A stretch of 54,305 nucleotides of DNA from Blastococcus sp. CCUG 61487. Lineage in GTDB: Bacteria; Actinomycetota; Actinomycetes; Mycobacteriales; Geodermatophilaceae. Both the position numbers and the translations under genes were made by a program. Within the stretch, counting starts at the first letter, position 1, and each line of letters opens with the position of its first letter. This document shows, piece after piece, positions 1 through 8,615 of this stretch. The notes below the pieces were generated by a model, which saw nothing but the letters and a program-made list of their open reading frames with translations, did no database searches and was not told where the DNA came from. The stretch spans positions 1 to 54,305 of the forward strand of contig NZ_LWUA01000003.1 of assembly GCF_005222955.1 (NCBI RefSeq), in the 5' to 3' direction.

Positions 1-984
1 GAGGACGTCGCGCACCGGCTCGGCCCGGCGAGCCGCGTCGAGCGCCGCCCGTGCCGGCTCCAGCTCCGGCGCGGCCGCCTCGAGACGGCCCAGCTCGGCG
101 CGTGCCCGCTCCAGGCGGACGTGGCACTCCTCCTCCGCGCGACCTGCGGCGAGCGCCGCCTCGGCGGCACGGGCGCGCTCCCCGGCTGCCTCCGCCGCCT
201 CCGTGGCGCGGGCCGCGACCTCCTCGGCCTCGGCACGGACGCGGCGCACCCACGCGCTGACCGGCGACCCCGGTGCGGCGCCCACCAGCTCCAGCGCGAA
301 CTCCTCGGGCACCGTCACGTCGGCGACCTGGGCGACCAGCGACACCAGCGTCCCGGCACGCGCACGGACCCGCTCCAGACGGTCCCGCGCCGCGGCGCGC
401 TCGCCCGCCAGCCAGTCCTCCACGCGGGCGAAGCGACCGACGTCGAACAGGGTGCGCAGCAGGCGGGCACGGTCCTCCGGCTCGGCGCGCAGGAACCGCG
501 CGAAGTCGCCCTGCGGGAGCAGGACCACCTGGCAGAACTGCTCGGCGGAGAGCCCCAAGCGGGTGCGCAGGTACTCCGACCCCTCGTCGATGCGGGTGCT
601 GACCGGCTCCCAGGCATCCCCGGCCCACCGCTGGAGGACGAGCCGGGCCTGCTCGGTCGTCCATCCCTCCCCGCGGCGCTTCGGGCGCTGCTGCTCCGGC
701 CGGCGGGTCACCCTCAGCCGCTCGTCGCCCAGGGTCAGCTCGAGCTCGACCTCCGTGCGGACGTCGTCGGCGGCGTGGTCGCTGCGCAGGCGCTTCTCCT
801 CGCCCCGTGCGCCCGGGACGGTGCCGAAGAGGGCGAAGACCACCGCGTCGAGCAGCGTCGTCTTGCCCGCCCCGGTCGGCCCCCACAGCAGGAACAACCC
901 GTCGCGACCGACGTCGTCGAGGTCCACCTCGACGCGGGTGGCGAACGGACCGAACGCCGTCAGCCCCAGCTGGTGGACCCTCAC
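1..984 (-). CDS. sbcC: Exonuclease subunit SbcC (AAA ATPase), N-terminal part
   Basis: SMC-like ATPase subunit of the SbcCD (Mre11-Rad50-type) nuclease that opens DNA hairpins and processes breaks. The GTG start at 984 overlaps the sbcD stop (GTGA). The visible 328 codons begin VRVHQLGLTAFGPF, with a Walker A GPTGAGKTTLLDA near residue 30 and the typical VVLLPQGDFARFLRAEPEDR segment near residue 175, followed by the start of the coiled-coil arm. The gene runs off the left edge, so the zinc hook, Walker B and C-terminal lobe are not visible. Identification is firm because of the motif set and the sbcD partner. Confidence 0.95.
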   Translation of the reverse strand, partial: MRVHQLGLTAFGPFATRVEVDLDDVGRDGLFLLWGPTGAGKTTLLDAVVFALFGTVPGARGEEKRLRSDHAADDVRTEVELELTLGDERLRVTRRPEQQRPKRRGEGWTTEQARLVLQRWAGDAWEPVSTRIDEGSEYLRTRLGLSAEQFCQVVLLPQGDFARFLRAEPEDRARLLRTLFDVGRFARVEDWLAGERAAARDRLERVRARAGTLVSLVAQVADVTVPEEFALELVGAAPGSPVSAWVRRVRAEAEEVAARATEAAEAAGERARAAEAALAAGRAEEECHVRLERARAELGRLEAAAPELEPARAALDAARRAEPVRDVL

Positions 985-2141
985 GCGGCGTCCTCGCGCG
1001 CCGCCGCGGCCAGCGCACGGGCGAGCAGCTCCCGCTCGGCCTCGCTCGGCGCCGCGCCGCGGACGTGGTCGACGAACTCCTCGGCCACCTGCAGATCGCT
1101 GCGCCCGCGCAGCCGGTCCTGGTAGCTGCGGCCGTCGGCCGCGGCGCCGGCGCCCGTCCACTCCAGGTGGACGCAGTGCGGGAAGCGCTCGCGCAACCGG
1201 CGCATCGGATCGGCGGGGCGGACGGTGTCGGTGAGCCGGGCGGACACGAAGTGCTCCTCGACGGCCGCGTGCTCGGGAGCGGCGAGCAGCTCGGCCAGCT
1301 CGCCGGTGAGCACCGAGAGCCGGCGGGGTGCGGGCAGCGGCACGGCACGGACCTCGCCGAGCCCGTCGGCGCCGAGCTCGACCAGCCACGCCTGCTTCTG
1401 CTGCCCGGCCTCGCCGAAGGAGTAGGCCAGCGGCGAGCCGCTGTAGCGCAGCCGGGGGCTGAGCGTCTGGGGTCGGTGCAGGTGCCCGAGCGCCACGTAG
1501 TCGACGCCGTCGAACACTCCGGCCGGCACGAGGTCGACGCCGCCCACGCAGATGTCGCGCTCGCTCTCGGTCGGCACGCCCCCGCCCACGAACGCGTGGG
1601 CGAGCACCACGGACCGGACGCCGGGCCGCAGGAAGAGGTCGGCACGGATCCGCTCCATCGCGGCGGTGAGCACGCCCTCGTGCCCGCGCACCGCCGCCTC
1701 GCCCCGTCCGGCGAGGCCCAGTTCGTGGCGGGCCACCTCCGGCTCGAGGTACGGGATGCCGTAGACGGCGACCTCGCCGTGCTCGTCGGCCAGCAGCACC
1801 GGCTCGTCGAGCGCCGGGGTCACGGCGCGGACGTGCAGCCCGGCGGCGGCGAGCAGCCCGGAGAAGGTGCCCAGCCGGCGGGCGGAGTCGTGGTTGCCCG
1901 GTGTCAGCACCACCTGTGCGCCGGCAGCGAGCAGCCGTCCGATGACGCGGTCGAGCACCGCCGTCGCATCGGCCGAGGGGACCGCGCGGTCGTAGATGTC
2001 GCCGGCGACGACCACCAGGTCCACCGACTCGGCGGTGACCACGGAGGCCAGCTCGCCGAGCACGGCCTCCTGCTCGGCGAGCAGATCGGTGCCGTGCAGC
2101 GTCCGGCCGATGTGCCAATCGGAGGTGTGCAGCAGCCGCAT
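981..2141 (-). CDS. sbcD: Exonuclease subunit SbcD (Mre11-like phosphoesterase)
   Basis: Metal-dependent nuclease partner of SbcC. The 386-residue protein begins MRLLHTSDWHIGRTLHG and shows the phosphoesterase motifs in order: DWHIGR (residue ~8), GDIYDR, GNHDS and GHLHRPQ. The usual length for the family is about 380-410. An upstream in-frame start would add 21 residues, but ATG 2141 is preferred because it places the DWH motif at the N terminus and because a TAGGTT -10-like box ends 7 nt upstream, as for leaderless mRNA. It forms an operon with sbcC through a GTGA overlap. Confidence 0.96.
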   Translation of the reverse strand: MRLLHTSDWHIGRTLHGTDLLAEQEAVLGELASVVTAESVDLVVVAGDIYDRAVPSADATAVLDRVIGRLLAAGAQVVLTPGNHDSARRLGTFSGLLAAAGLHVRAVTPALDEPVLLADEHGEVAVYGIPYLEPEVARHELGLAGRGEAAVRGHEGVLTAAMERIRADLFLRPGVRSVVLAHAFVGGGVPTESERDICVGGVDLVPAGVFDGVDYVALGHLHRPQTLSPRLRYSGSPLAYSFGEAGQQKQAWLVELGADGLGEVRAVPLPAPRRLSVLTGELAELLAAPEHAAVEEHFVSARLTDTVRPADPMRRLRERFPHCVHLEWTGAGAAADGRSYQDRLRGRSDLQVAEEFVDHVRGAAPSEAERELLARALAAAAREDAA

Positions 2142-2148
2142 GGGCCGG

Positions 2149-2154
2149 AACCTA
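2149..2154 (-). promoter_or_regulatory. Probable leaderless -10 box for sbcDC
   Basis: On the minus strand TAGGTT (TANNNT) is followed by 7 nt and then the ATG of sbcD. Actinobacterial leaderless promoters have this geometry; no Shine-Dalgarno sequence is seen. Transcription start at or next to the ATG is inferred. Confidence 0.55.
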
Positions 2155-2173
2155 AGCGGGGGGTACGACAGAA

Positions 2174-2218
2174 CCCCCCAGGCGCGCCGTGACGGAACCG
2201 TCACAGCGCGCCAGGGGG
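2174..2218. terminator. Strong hairpin terminator between sbcD and the LGFP gene
   Basis: GGCGCGC-c-GTGACGG, a two-base AA loop, then CCGTCAC-a-GCGCGCC forms a 14-bp stem with one mismatch. Outer CCCCC/GGGGG runs can extend it. It lies just downstream of the LGFP stop codon (minus strand) and has no U-tract, as is common in actinomycetes. Confidence 0.7.
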
Positions 2219-2246
2219 ACGTCGACGCCCGGCCCGGACCTGACGG

Positions 2247-4340
2247 TCAGGACGCGGTGACGGTGTTCGTGGCGCTGTCCCACGTCAGCGTGCCGTGCTG
2301 GAACCGCTGGCTGATCCCGCCGGCGACCCAGCGACCGTCCTCCGCCGGGTAGCCGAGGGCGCTGCTCTCCGCACCCGCGGCGGCCCAGGCATCCCGGATG
2401 GCCCCGCTGACCGGCTGCGCGCCCGTGGTCGGCGACCAGTAGATGGCCCCGCCCTGGAACAGCTGGTAGGTGCCACCGCCGGCCAGCCCACCGGTCTCGT
2501 CGCTGACCGGGTAGCCCAGCGGCCCGTTCTCCAGCCCCAGGGCGTCCCACTTCTCGCTGATGCCACCGAACACCCGGTGCACCGGGGTGCTGGCACTGCT
2601 GTACATCCGCGCGCCCTGGAAGACCTGGTAGCAACCGCTGTCGCGCAGCCCGCACACGGTGTCGCTGACCGGGTAGCCGAGGCCGCCGCCGATGCCGCCC
2701 CGGGCGTCGAACCCGGCCGTCATCGCGGCCGACATCACCCGCGCCCCGGTCCGGGGACTCCAGTAGATCGAGCCGTTCTGGAAGGTCTGCATGCGACCAC
2801 CGCCGAGGGCATCCTGCTCGTCACTGGTCGGGTAGCCCAGCGGACCGTTCTCCAGCCCCAGGCTGTCCCACTTCTCGCGAATCCCGCCGAAGACCCACTG
2901 CGGCGAGGTGGAGTTGCTGCTGTAGATCGTCCCGCCCTCGAACCACTGGAAGCAGCCGCCGTCGCGCAGCCCGCAGGCGGTGTCCATCAGCGGGTAGCCC
3001 AGACCACCGTTCTCCGATCCGCGCGCGTCGTAGCCGGTGCGGATCACCCCCGAGACGACACGGGAACCGGCCACGGGGCTCCAGTAGATCTTGCCGCCCT
3101 GGAAGACCTGGTACGAGCCGCCGCGGGTCAGCCCGCCGATCTCGTCGGTGGCCGGGTAGCCCAGCGGCCCGTTCTCGAGGGCGTGGGTGTGCCAGAGCTC
3201 GAGGTTCCCACCGCGCACCATCCACGTGCCGGTGCTCGCGTTGCTGTAGAGCCGGCCGTTCTGGAAGAGCTGGTAGCAGCCGTCATCCTTCAGCCCGCAG
3301 CTCGGATCGCTGATCGGGTAGCCGAGGCCACCGTTCTCGTTGCCCCGCGCCTCGTAGGAGGCGCGCAACGCCCCGGTGACCGGATGGGCCCCGGTCAGCG
3401 GCGTCCAGAGCATCTTCCCCTTCTCGAAGAGCTGGTAGCAGCCCCCTTGGGACAGGCCGCAGAGGAAGGAGGTCGCCGGAGCGCCCACCATGGCCTTGAT
3501 CGCCGGCTCCTGGGCCTTCGCGTAGAGCGCGGCGCCGCCGAGCGAGTGGGTCGAGCCGAACCAGTCGGTGAAGTAGTTCCAGAAGTTCCGGTTGCCGTAG
3601 GAGGAGCACGAGTCCCCGAGCCCGTAGCCGGCGTTGAGCGCCGCCTGGTTGGGCCGGTAGGGCGTGTAGTTGTACAGCCCGGCGGTGGCCTGGTTGGCGA
3701 TGTAGACGGTCGAAGAGCCGCAGGCGGCGTTGGGGTGCCAGCCGATGGTGTTGTTCCGGCCGGCCACGTAGCCGTACCGGGTGGGGTTCACCTGGTAGCG
3801 GCGGTACTGGGCCGCGGCGCTGTAGACCTGGTTGGCGAACCCGTAGTACTGGGTGTCGCAGGCGGCGGTGTCCGGGCAGCCCATGCCCATGGCGATCTGG
3901 TACTGCCGGGTGGTCGGCCGGGTCGCCGTGACCAGGCCCTGCTCCTTCTGCAGGATCACCAGCAGGACGCGCGGGCTGATCCCGCAGGCGACGGAGACCT
4001 TCGCGATGATCGTCGCGGCGCTCTCCCACCCGGCGCCATGGTAGGTGTCGCAGAGGTTGGTCGCGGCGCGGGTCGACGTCGCCTGCGCGTAGCGCTTGAG
4101 GCACGGCATCGCGCCGTCGACGCAGCTGGCCCCGCGGTAGTCGAGGAAGTGCTGGATGGCGCCCGCGTCCATCGCCAGCGCGTCGTAGAAGACGGCGTCG
4201 GAGACGATGTGGCCGGGGTCGAAGAAGCGCAGGTCGGCAGCGTCCGCGGAGTTCGTCGGCGCGGACCCCGCGGCGGGGGCGACCAGGACCGCGGCGACGA
4301 GCCCTACGAGCGTGAGCAGACGCACGAGCGCTCGGCTCAC
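2247..4340 (-). CDS. Secreted LGFP-repeat cell-wall protein with lysozyme-like N-terminal domain
   Basis: The 697-residue exported protein has a signal peptide (residues 1-26, ...APAAGS). A Cys-rich N-terminal domain (about 35-290) contains SPRVLLVILQKEQGLV, where Glu133 sits where lysozyme-like transglycosylases have their catalytic acid; activity is inferred only. The second half holds eight LGFP-type repeats (one VGAP, seven LGYP) of about 50 residues. They alternate: repeats with a Cys pair (CGL..GGC/CGLKDDGC) and repeats without it (GGLTRGGS). LGFP repeats are known in actinobacterial envelope proteins and are thought to bind the cell wall. The GTG start overlaps the stop of the upstream lipoprotein gene (GTGA), so the two are co-translated. 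Confidence 0.85.
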   Translation of the reverse strand: MSRALVRLLTLVGLVAAVLVAPAAGSAPTNSADAADLRFFDPGHIVSDAVFYDALAMDAGAIQHFLDYRGASCVDGAMPCLKRYAQATSTRAATNLCDTYHGAGWESAATIIAKVSVACGISPRVLLVILQKEQGLVTATRPTTRQYQIAMGMGCPDTAACDTQYYGFANQVYSAAAQYRRYQVNPTRYGYVAGRNNTIGWHPNAACGSSTVYIANQATAGLYNYTPYRPNQAALNAGYGLGDSCSSYGNRNFWNYFTDWFGSTHSLGGAALYAKAQEPAIKAMVGAPATSFLCGLSQGGCYQLFEKGKMLWTPLTGAHPVTGALRASYEARGNENGGLGYPISDPSCGLKDDGCYQLFQNGRLYSNASTGTWMVRGGNLELWHTHALENGPLGYPATDEIGGLTRGGSYQVFQGGKIYWSPVAGSRVVSGVIRTGYDARGSENGGLGYPLMDTACGLRDGGCFQWFEGGTIYSSNSTSPQWVFGGIREKWDSLGLENGPLGYPTSDEQDALGGGRMQTFQNGSIYWSPRTGARVMSAAMTAGFDARGGIGGGLGYPVSDTVCGLRDSGCYQVFQGARMYSSASTPVHRVFGGISEKWDALGLENGPLGYPVSDETGGLAGGGTYQLFQGGAIYWSPTTGAQPVSGAIRDAWAAAGAESSALGYPAEDGRWVAGGISQRFQHGTLTWDSATNTVTAS

Positions 4341-4837
4341 GGGATCTGCACCTCGACCGGCTCGGAGGACGCCGACGTGCGGGCCGACTCGTAGTCGATG
4401 ACGGCGGTCCAGGTGCCCGGGGAGAGGCCCTCGCCCGGTACGACGAGCCCGCCGCAGTTGGTGGAGCGGGCATCGGGCAGGCCCTCGATGGTCGCGGTCG
4501 CCGACGCCCCGCCCATCGACAGCGTGAGGGTGCAGACGCCGCCGGCCTCCACGATGTCGGGCACGATCCCGCCCGCCTCGACCGCCCGCGCCTGCGGGTT
4601 CCAGTCGGCGTAGGTGATCCGGACCGACCCCTCGCCGACCGCCGGCGACGTCGGAGCCGGGTCGGTGGCGACGTCGGTCGGGTCGGCGGCCTCCGGAGCT
4701 GCCGGCGACCCGTAGGTCCCCGGCGCGCTCTGGGCCGCGGTGTCGGCCTCGGTCGCGTCGTCCCCGCTGGAGCAGCCGGCCAAGACCGCCGTCGCCAGCG
4801 CGACGGTCAGCGCGGCGCTCCTGCTCGTGTTGCGCAC
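4337..4837 (-). CDS. Small putative lipoprotein upstream of the LGFP protein
   Basis: The 166-residue protein has a lipoprotein signal ending in the lipobox LAGC (MRNTSRSAALTVALATAVLAGC), then an acidic Thr/Ala/Pro-rich linker to about residue 70 and a compact C-terminal domain with three cysteines (GGVCTLTLS, STNCGG) that looks like a beta-sandwich; no family is recognised. The GTG start at 4837 has an AGAGGGA ribosome-binding site about 8 nt upstream. Overlap with the LGFP gene suggests that the two exported proteins work together at the envelope. Confidence 0.8.
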   Translation of the reverse strand: MRNTSRSAALTVALATAVLAGCSSGDDATEADTAAQSAPGTYGSPAAPEAADPTDVATDPAPTSPAVGEGSVRITYADWNPQARAVEAGGIVPDIVEAGGVCTLTLSMGGASATATIEGLPDARSTNCGGLVVPGEGLSPGTWTAVIDYESARTSASSEPVEVQIP

Positions 4838-5127
4838 GTCGTGTCCCTCTGTCGGTCGTCGGGCCGCTGACAGCGGCCCGTCCTGCTCACACCTGCACCC
4901 GGGGCGTGCTCACGCTCCAGATACGGCCGAGCACGGAATGTACCGACGCGGAACGGCAAGTGAGTGCATTCCGAGCCTTAGCGGATCCGCGTGTCCGTGC
5001 CGGCGCTCCGGGTCCGCGGCGCGCGAACCGTGACCCGGGCGTGACCGCACCCGTCACATCCGCCTCGCCCGGCTCGCATCGCCGACGACGTGCGAGGTCA
5101 GCGGCCCATCGGCCGGACGGGAGTCGC
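4838..5127. promoter_or_regulatory. Upstream region of the lipoprotein-LGFP operon with inverted repeats
   Basis: This 290-nt region has no gene. A 7-bp perfect hairpin GGGCCGC-tgaca-GCGGCCC (4861-4879) lies in the presumed 5' leader. GGAATGTAC (4935-4943) and GTGCATTCC (4964-4972) form an 8-of-9 inverted repeat across a 20-nt spacer in a locally less GC-rich patch, which could be an operator or promoter. The -10 box was not settled. Confidence 0.35.
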
Positions 5128-5715
5128 TCAGAACACCCGCGTCCCGGTGTTCGGGTACGGGTCACCCGGCCCCTCCTCCGCGGGCCACGAGCCGCGGAGG
5201 TGAGCGGCGTTCTCCTGCGCTCGCCGGTCGGCGTCCTCCTCGACCATCACGTTGATCAGCCGCTGGACGGACTCGCTGTCGGGGATGCGCCGCAGGACCG
5301 TCGCGCCGCCGTCCCCGGCCGTCTCGATCGTCAGCGTTCCCGACCTGACGAGCCGCTCCCACAAGCTCTGCGCGTACGAGACGTCGGTGATCCTGGCCAG
5401 GCCGAGGTCGCGGCCGCGGCGGGCCAGGATCCCCTCGCGGAAGAGCAGCCGGTGGGTGGTGATCACGTAGTGCGTGCTGCGCCAGCGCAGCAGCGGCACG
5501 ACGACGGTCACCAGCAGCAGGACGAGGGCCACGCCCACCAGCGCCATGCGGTAGACACCCTGCTGCCGGCCGTCCGGGATCAGCGCGGCCGCGAAGGACG
5601 TGCCGCCGACGATCAGCAGGAACCGCACCACCGGCCAGAAGACGGTCAGCCAGTGAGGGTGCAGGTGCCGGACGACCTCTTCGTCCTCGGCGAGCAGCTT
5701 GTCCGGGTAGGCCAC
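5128..5715 (-). CDS. PH domain (bPH2)-containing membrane protein
   Basis: The 195-residue protein has two adjacent hydrophobic segments (about residues 22-44 and 57-78), then a bacterial PH-like domain with the conserved THYVITTHRLLFREGILARRGRDLGLARITDV pattern (given here in part: THYVITTHRLLFREG, then LARITDVS). Members of this group (YdbS/YdbT-like) are membrane-associated and of unknown function. Start GTG 5715 (VAYPDKLLAEDEEVV) is chosen over a start 31 codons upstream because the extra residues are low-complexity Arg-rich and the region holds a terminator-like hairpin. CATCCT lies 6 nt before the GTG and may be a -10 box. Confidence 0.82.
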   Translation of the reverse strand: MAYPDKLLAEDEEVVRHLHPHWLTVFWPVVRFLLIVGGTSFAAALIPDGRQQGVYRMALVGVALVLLLVTVVVPLLRWRSTHYVITTHRLLFREGILARRGRDLGLARITDVSYAQSLWERLVRSGTLTIETAGDGGATVLRRIPDSESVQRLINVMVEEDADRRAQENAAHLRGSWPAEEGPGDPYPNTGTRVF

Positions 5716-5743
5716 CCCGCCAGGATGACGGAGGGAGCAGGAC

Positions 5744-5765
5744 GGGCGGCGGACCCGCGCCGCCC
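5744..5765. terminator. Hairpin between birA and the PH-domain gene
   Basis: GGGCGGCG, loop GACCCG, CGCCGCCC: an 8-bp perfect stem about 90 nt after the birA stop on the minus strand. It may end birA transcription before the PH gene. Confidence 0.4.
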
Positions 5766-5851
5766 TGTCGCGCCGAGTGGGCCCGGACGCGACTGTGCGC
5801 TGGCGCACCTCACCCCAGGGGAATGGCGTTCACCAGCGCACGATTGCCAGG

Positions 5852-6679
5852 TCATCCAGGCCTGACGTGGCGGACGTCCCCGCTGGCCAGATCGACCGTG
5901 CCCGCCTCGGTCCGCACGACCAGCCGGCCGTCCCAGTCGACCGCCTCGGCCACGCCGTGCAGCAGCGACCCGTCGGGGAGGTGCACCTCCACCGTCGACC
6001 CGACCGTCGAGGACCAGCGCAGGTAGTCGGCCGCCAGGCCGGAGCCGATCGGGTCGCCGAGGTGCTCGACCCAGCGCAGGTACCGGCGCTCGAGCGCGCG
6101 CAGGAAGGCCAGCAGCACGGGAGCCCGGTCGACGGTCCCGCCGGTGACCTCGGCGAGCGACGTCCCGGTCTCGGGCAGCTCGGCCGCCGTGGTGGAGACG
6201 TTCAGCCCGGTGCCGACGACGACGGCCGCGCCGGAGCTCTCGGCGAGGATGCCGGCCAGCTTGCGGCCGTCGCGGGCCAGCAGGTCGTTGGGCCACTTCA
6301 CCGAGGCGAGGACGCCGGTGGACTCCCCCACGGCCTCGGCCAGCGCGACCCCGGTGAGCAGCGGCAGCCAGCCCTTGCGCGCGGCCGGGACGTCGGGGCG
6401 CAGCAGCACCGAGACCGTCAGGCCCGCACGTGGCGGTGAGGTCCAGACCCGGTCCAGCCGCCCGCGGCCCGCCACCTGGTGCTCGGCCACGAGCACCGTG
6501 CCCTCCGGCGCGTCCTGCCCGGCCGCGGCGATCAGATCGGCGTTCGTCGACCCCGCCTCGGGCACCACGTCGACGGTCCGCCAGAGGCTGCTGTCGCGGG
6601 TGAGTGCGGCGGCCAGGGCGGCTGCGTCGAGCGGCGGCCGCTGCAGATCCGACCATCGAGGTGAGGACGCGTCGGGCAC
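5852..6679 (-). CDS. birA: Biotin--[acetyl-CoA-carboxylase] ligase (BirA, monofunctional)
   Basis: Activates biotin with ATP and attaches it to the lysine of biotin carboxyl carrier domains. The 275-residue protein has the family motifs STNADL, GRGRLDRVW, SVKWPNDLL, KLAGIL and VVGTGLNV in order. There is no N-terminal DNA-binding winged helix, so it is not a repressor-type BirA. It is divergent from accD, and its obvious substrate is the accA product encoded 2.6 kb away. The GTG start at 6679 lies 6 nt after a TAGCGT box; the intervening AGGGGA could also act as a weak ribosome-binding site. Confidence 0.95.
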   Translation of the reverse strand: MPDASSPRWSDLQRPPLDAAALAAALTRDSSLWRTVDVVPEAGSTNADLIAAAGQDAPEGTVLVAEHQVAGRGRLDRVWTSPPRAGLTVSVLLRPDVPAARKGWLPLLTGVALAEAVGESTGVLASVKWPNDLLARDGRKLAGILAESSGAAVVVGTGLNVSTTAAELPETGTSLAEVTGGTVDRAPVLLAFLRALERRYLRWVEHLGDPIGSGLAADYLRWSSTVGSTVEVHLPDGSLLHGVAEAVDWDGRLVVRTEAGTVDLASGDVRHVRPG

Positions 6680-6684
6680 TCCCC

Positions 6685-6691
6685 TACGCTA
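6685..6691. promoter_or_regulatory. Interlocked divergent -10 boxes of birA and accD
   Basis: The heptamer TACGCTA reads TACGCT (6685-6690) on the plus strand towards accD and TAGCGT (6686-6691) on the minus strand towards birA. Both fit TANNNT. The birA start codon is 6 nt downstream of its box, while accD would have a leader of about 80 nt. Shared symmetric -10 elements are a recognised cause of divergent transcription; use here is inferred. Confidence 0.5.
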
Positions 6692-6777
6692 CGTAACCCG
6701 TGGCCGGGCGTGCTCGGTCGGGCACGACCACAGCGGCGCCGCATCCACCGCGGCCCACGTGCGTCAGAGGAGGAAAC

Positions 6778-8406
6778 GTGAGCGCGGCCGATCTCGAGAG
6801 CGCCGGGGAACAGGTTCCCGCGGACATCGACATCCACACGACGGCGGGGAAGCTGGCAGACTTCGAGCGACGCGTGGAGGAGGCCCAGCACGCGGGCTCC
6901 GAGCGCGCCGTCGAGAAGCAGCACGCGGCGGGCAAGATGACCGCCCGCGAGCGGATCGAGGCGCTGCTGGACCCCGGCTCGTTCACCGAGTTCGACGAGT
7001 TCGCCCGCCACCGGTCCACGAACTTCGGCATGGACGCCAAGCGTCCCTTCGGCGACGGCGTCGTCACCGGCTACGGCACCGTCGACGGCCGCCCGGTGGC
7101 GATCTTCTCCCAGGACGTGACCGTCTTCGGCGGCGCGCTCGGCGAGGTCTACGGCGAGAAGATCGTCAAGGTGCAGGACTTCGCGATCAAGAACGGCTGC
7201 CCGGTCATCGGCATCAACGAGGGCGGCGGCGCGCGGATCCAGGAGGGCGTGGTCTCCCTCGGCCTCTACGGCGAGATCTTCCAGCGCAACGTGCACGCCT
7301 CGGGTGTCATCCCGCAGATCTCGCTGATCATGGGCCCGGCCGCGGGCGGTCACGTCTACTCCCCCGCGCTCACCGACTTCATCGTGATGGTCGACAAGAC
7401 CAGCCAGATGTTCATCACCGGCCCCGACGTCGTGAAGACCGTGACCGGCGAGGACGTCACGCTCGAGGAGCTCGGCGGCGCCCGGACGCACAACACCAAG
7501 TCCGGCGTCGCCCACTACCTGGCCGAGGACGAGGCCGACGCGCTCGACTACGTCAAGGCGCTGCTGTCCTACCTCCCGAGCAACAACCTCGACCCGCTGC
7601 CCACGGTGGAGGTCGGACAGGTCGAGACCGTGCTGCCCGACGCCCTCACCGACTCCGACCTCGAACTCGACACGTTCATCCCCGACTCGGCGAACACCCC
7701 GTACGACATGCACACGGTCATCGAGCACGTGCTCGACGACGGCGAGTTCCTCGAGGTGCAGCCGCTGTTCGCGCCGAACCTGCTCATCGGCTTCGGCCGG
7801 GTCGAGGGCCGGCCGGTCGGCGTCGTCGCCAACCAGCCGACGCAGTTCGCCGGCACGCTGGACATCGACGCCAGCGAGAAGGCGGCCCGCTTCGTGCGCA
7901 CCTGCGACGCCTTCAACATCCCGGTGCTCACCTTCGTCGACGTCCCCGGGTTCCTGCCGGGCACCTCGCAGGAGTGGGAGGGGATCATCCGCCGCGGCGC
8001 GAAGCTGATCTACGCCTACGCCGAGGCCACGGTCCCCAAGGTCACCGTCATCACCCGCAAGGCCTACGGCGGCGCGTACGACGTCATGGGGTCCAAGCAC
8101 CTCGGCGCCGACGTCAACCTGGCCTGGCCGACGGCGCAGATCGCGGTCGTCGGCGCGCAGGGCGCGGTCGGCATCCTCTACCGCAAGGAGCTCGCCGCGG
8201 CCGAGGACCCCGACACCCGCCGTGCCGAGCTGATCGCGGAGTACGAGGACACCCTCGCGAACCCGTACATCGCCGCCGACCGCGGGTACGTGGACGCCGT
8301 GATCCCGCCCTCGCACACCCGCGTCCAGGTGACCAAGGCGCTGCGCGTGCTGGCCAACAAGCGCCAGACCCTCCCGCCGAAGAAGCACGGGAACATCCCG
8401 CTGTGA
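6778..8406 (+). CDS. accD: Acyl-CoA (propionyl/acetyl-CoA) carboxylase beta subunit
   Basis: Carboxyltransferase subunit that moves carboxybiotin CO2 to propionyl- or acetyl-CoA. The 542-residue protein has both crotonase-like halves: [20 protein letters not shown] in the N half with the oxyanion glycines GGGARIQEG, and [33 protein letters not shown] in the C half. Length fits AccD5/PccB. Start GTG 6778 is set by an AGGAGG ribosome-binding site 5 nt upstream. It is followed with GTGA overlap by accE, then maf and accA, matching the AccA3-AccD5-AccE5 locus of mycobacteria. The mut operon in this window suggests propionyl-CoA as a main substrate. Confidence 0.96.
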   Translation: MSAADLESAGEQVPADIDIHTTAGKLADFERRVEEAQHAGSERAVEKQHAAGKMTARERIEALLDPGSFTEFDEFARHRSTNFGMDAKRPFGDGVVTGYGTVDGRPVAIFSQDVTVFGGALGEVYGEKIVKVQDFAIKNGCPVIGINEGGGARIQEGVVSLGLYGEIFQRNVHASGVIPQISLIMGPAAGGHVYSPALTDFIVMVDKTSQMFITGPDVVKTVTGEDVTLEELGGARTHNTKSGVAHYLAEDEADALDYVKALLSYLPSNNLDPLPTVEVGQVETVLPDALTDSDLELDTFIPDSANTPYDMHTVIEHVLDDGEFLEVQPLFAPNLLIGFGRVEGRPVGVVANQPTQFAGTLDIDASEKAARFVRTCDAFNIPVLTFVDVPGFLPGTSQEWEGIIRRGAKLIYAYAEATVPKVTVITRKAYGGAYDVMGSKHLGADVNLAWPTAQIAVVGAQGAVGILYRKELAAAEDPDTRRAELIAEYEDTLANPYIAADRGYVDAVIPPSHTRVQVTKALRVLANKRQTLPPKKHGNIPL

Positions 8407-8615
8407 AGGAGGAAGCGCCGCTGCTCCGTGTGGTCAAGGGTGAGCCGACCGCGGAGGAGCTCGCCGCGCTGACCGTCGTCGTCGCGGTGCTGTCGCAGCG
8501 CCGCGAGCGGCGCCGGCCGACCCCGATCGGCGGCTGGGCGGCCTACGGGCGCGCGCACCGCCGTCCGGCGCAGGTGGGTCCCGGCGGCTGGCGGGCGGCG
8601 GGCAGCCCGGCATGA
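8403..8615 (+). CDS. accE: Acyl-CoA carboxylase epsilon subunit
   Basis: The 70-residue protein begins [20 protein letters not shown] and ends [12 protein letters not shown]. The N-terminal P..RVVKG.PT.EELAAL..V and the C-terminal W....... GWR.SG-like tail are the hallmark of actinobacterial AccE, which stabilises and activates the alpha-beta carboxylase complex. GTG 8403 overlaps the accD stop and its own TGA overlaps the maf ATG, so the trio is translationally coupled. It is easily missed because it is short and sits within a longer spurious frame. Confidence 0.9.
   Translation: MKEEAPLLRVVKGEPTAEELAALTVVVAVLSQRRERRRPTPIGGWAAYGRAHRRPAQVGPGGWRAAGSPA

Noticed and set aside
2295-4394. Long open frame on the plus strand opposite the LGFP gene, and many similar frames opposite sbcD, accD, accA, mutB and others
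   Set aside because: They are mirror frames of high-GC genes: low-complexity Arg/Ala/Gly/Pro-rich products without motifs, while the opposite strand gives clear family matches.
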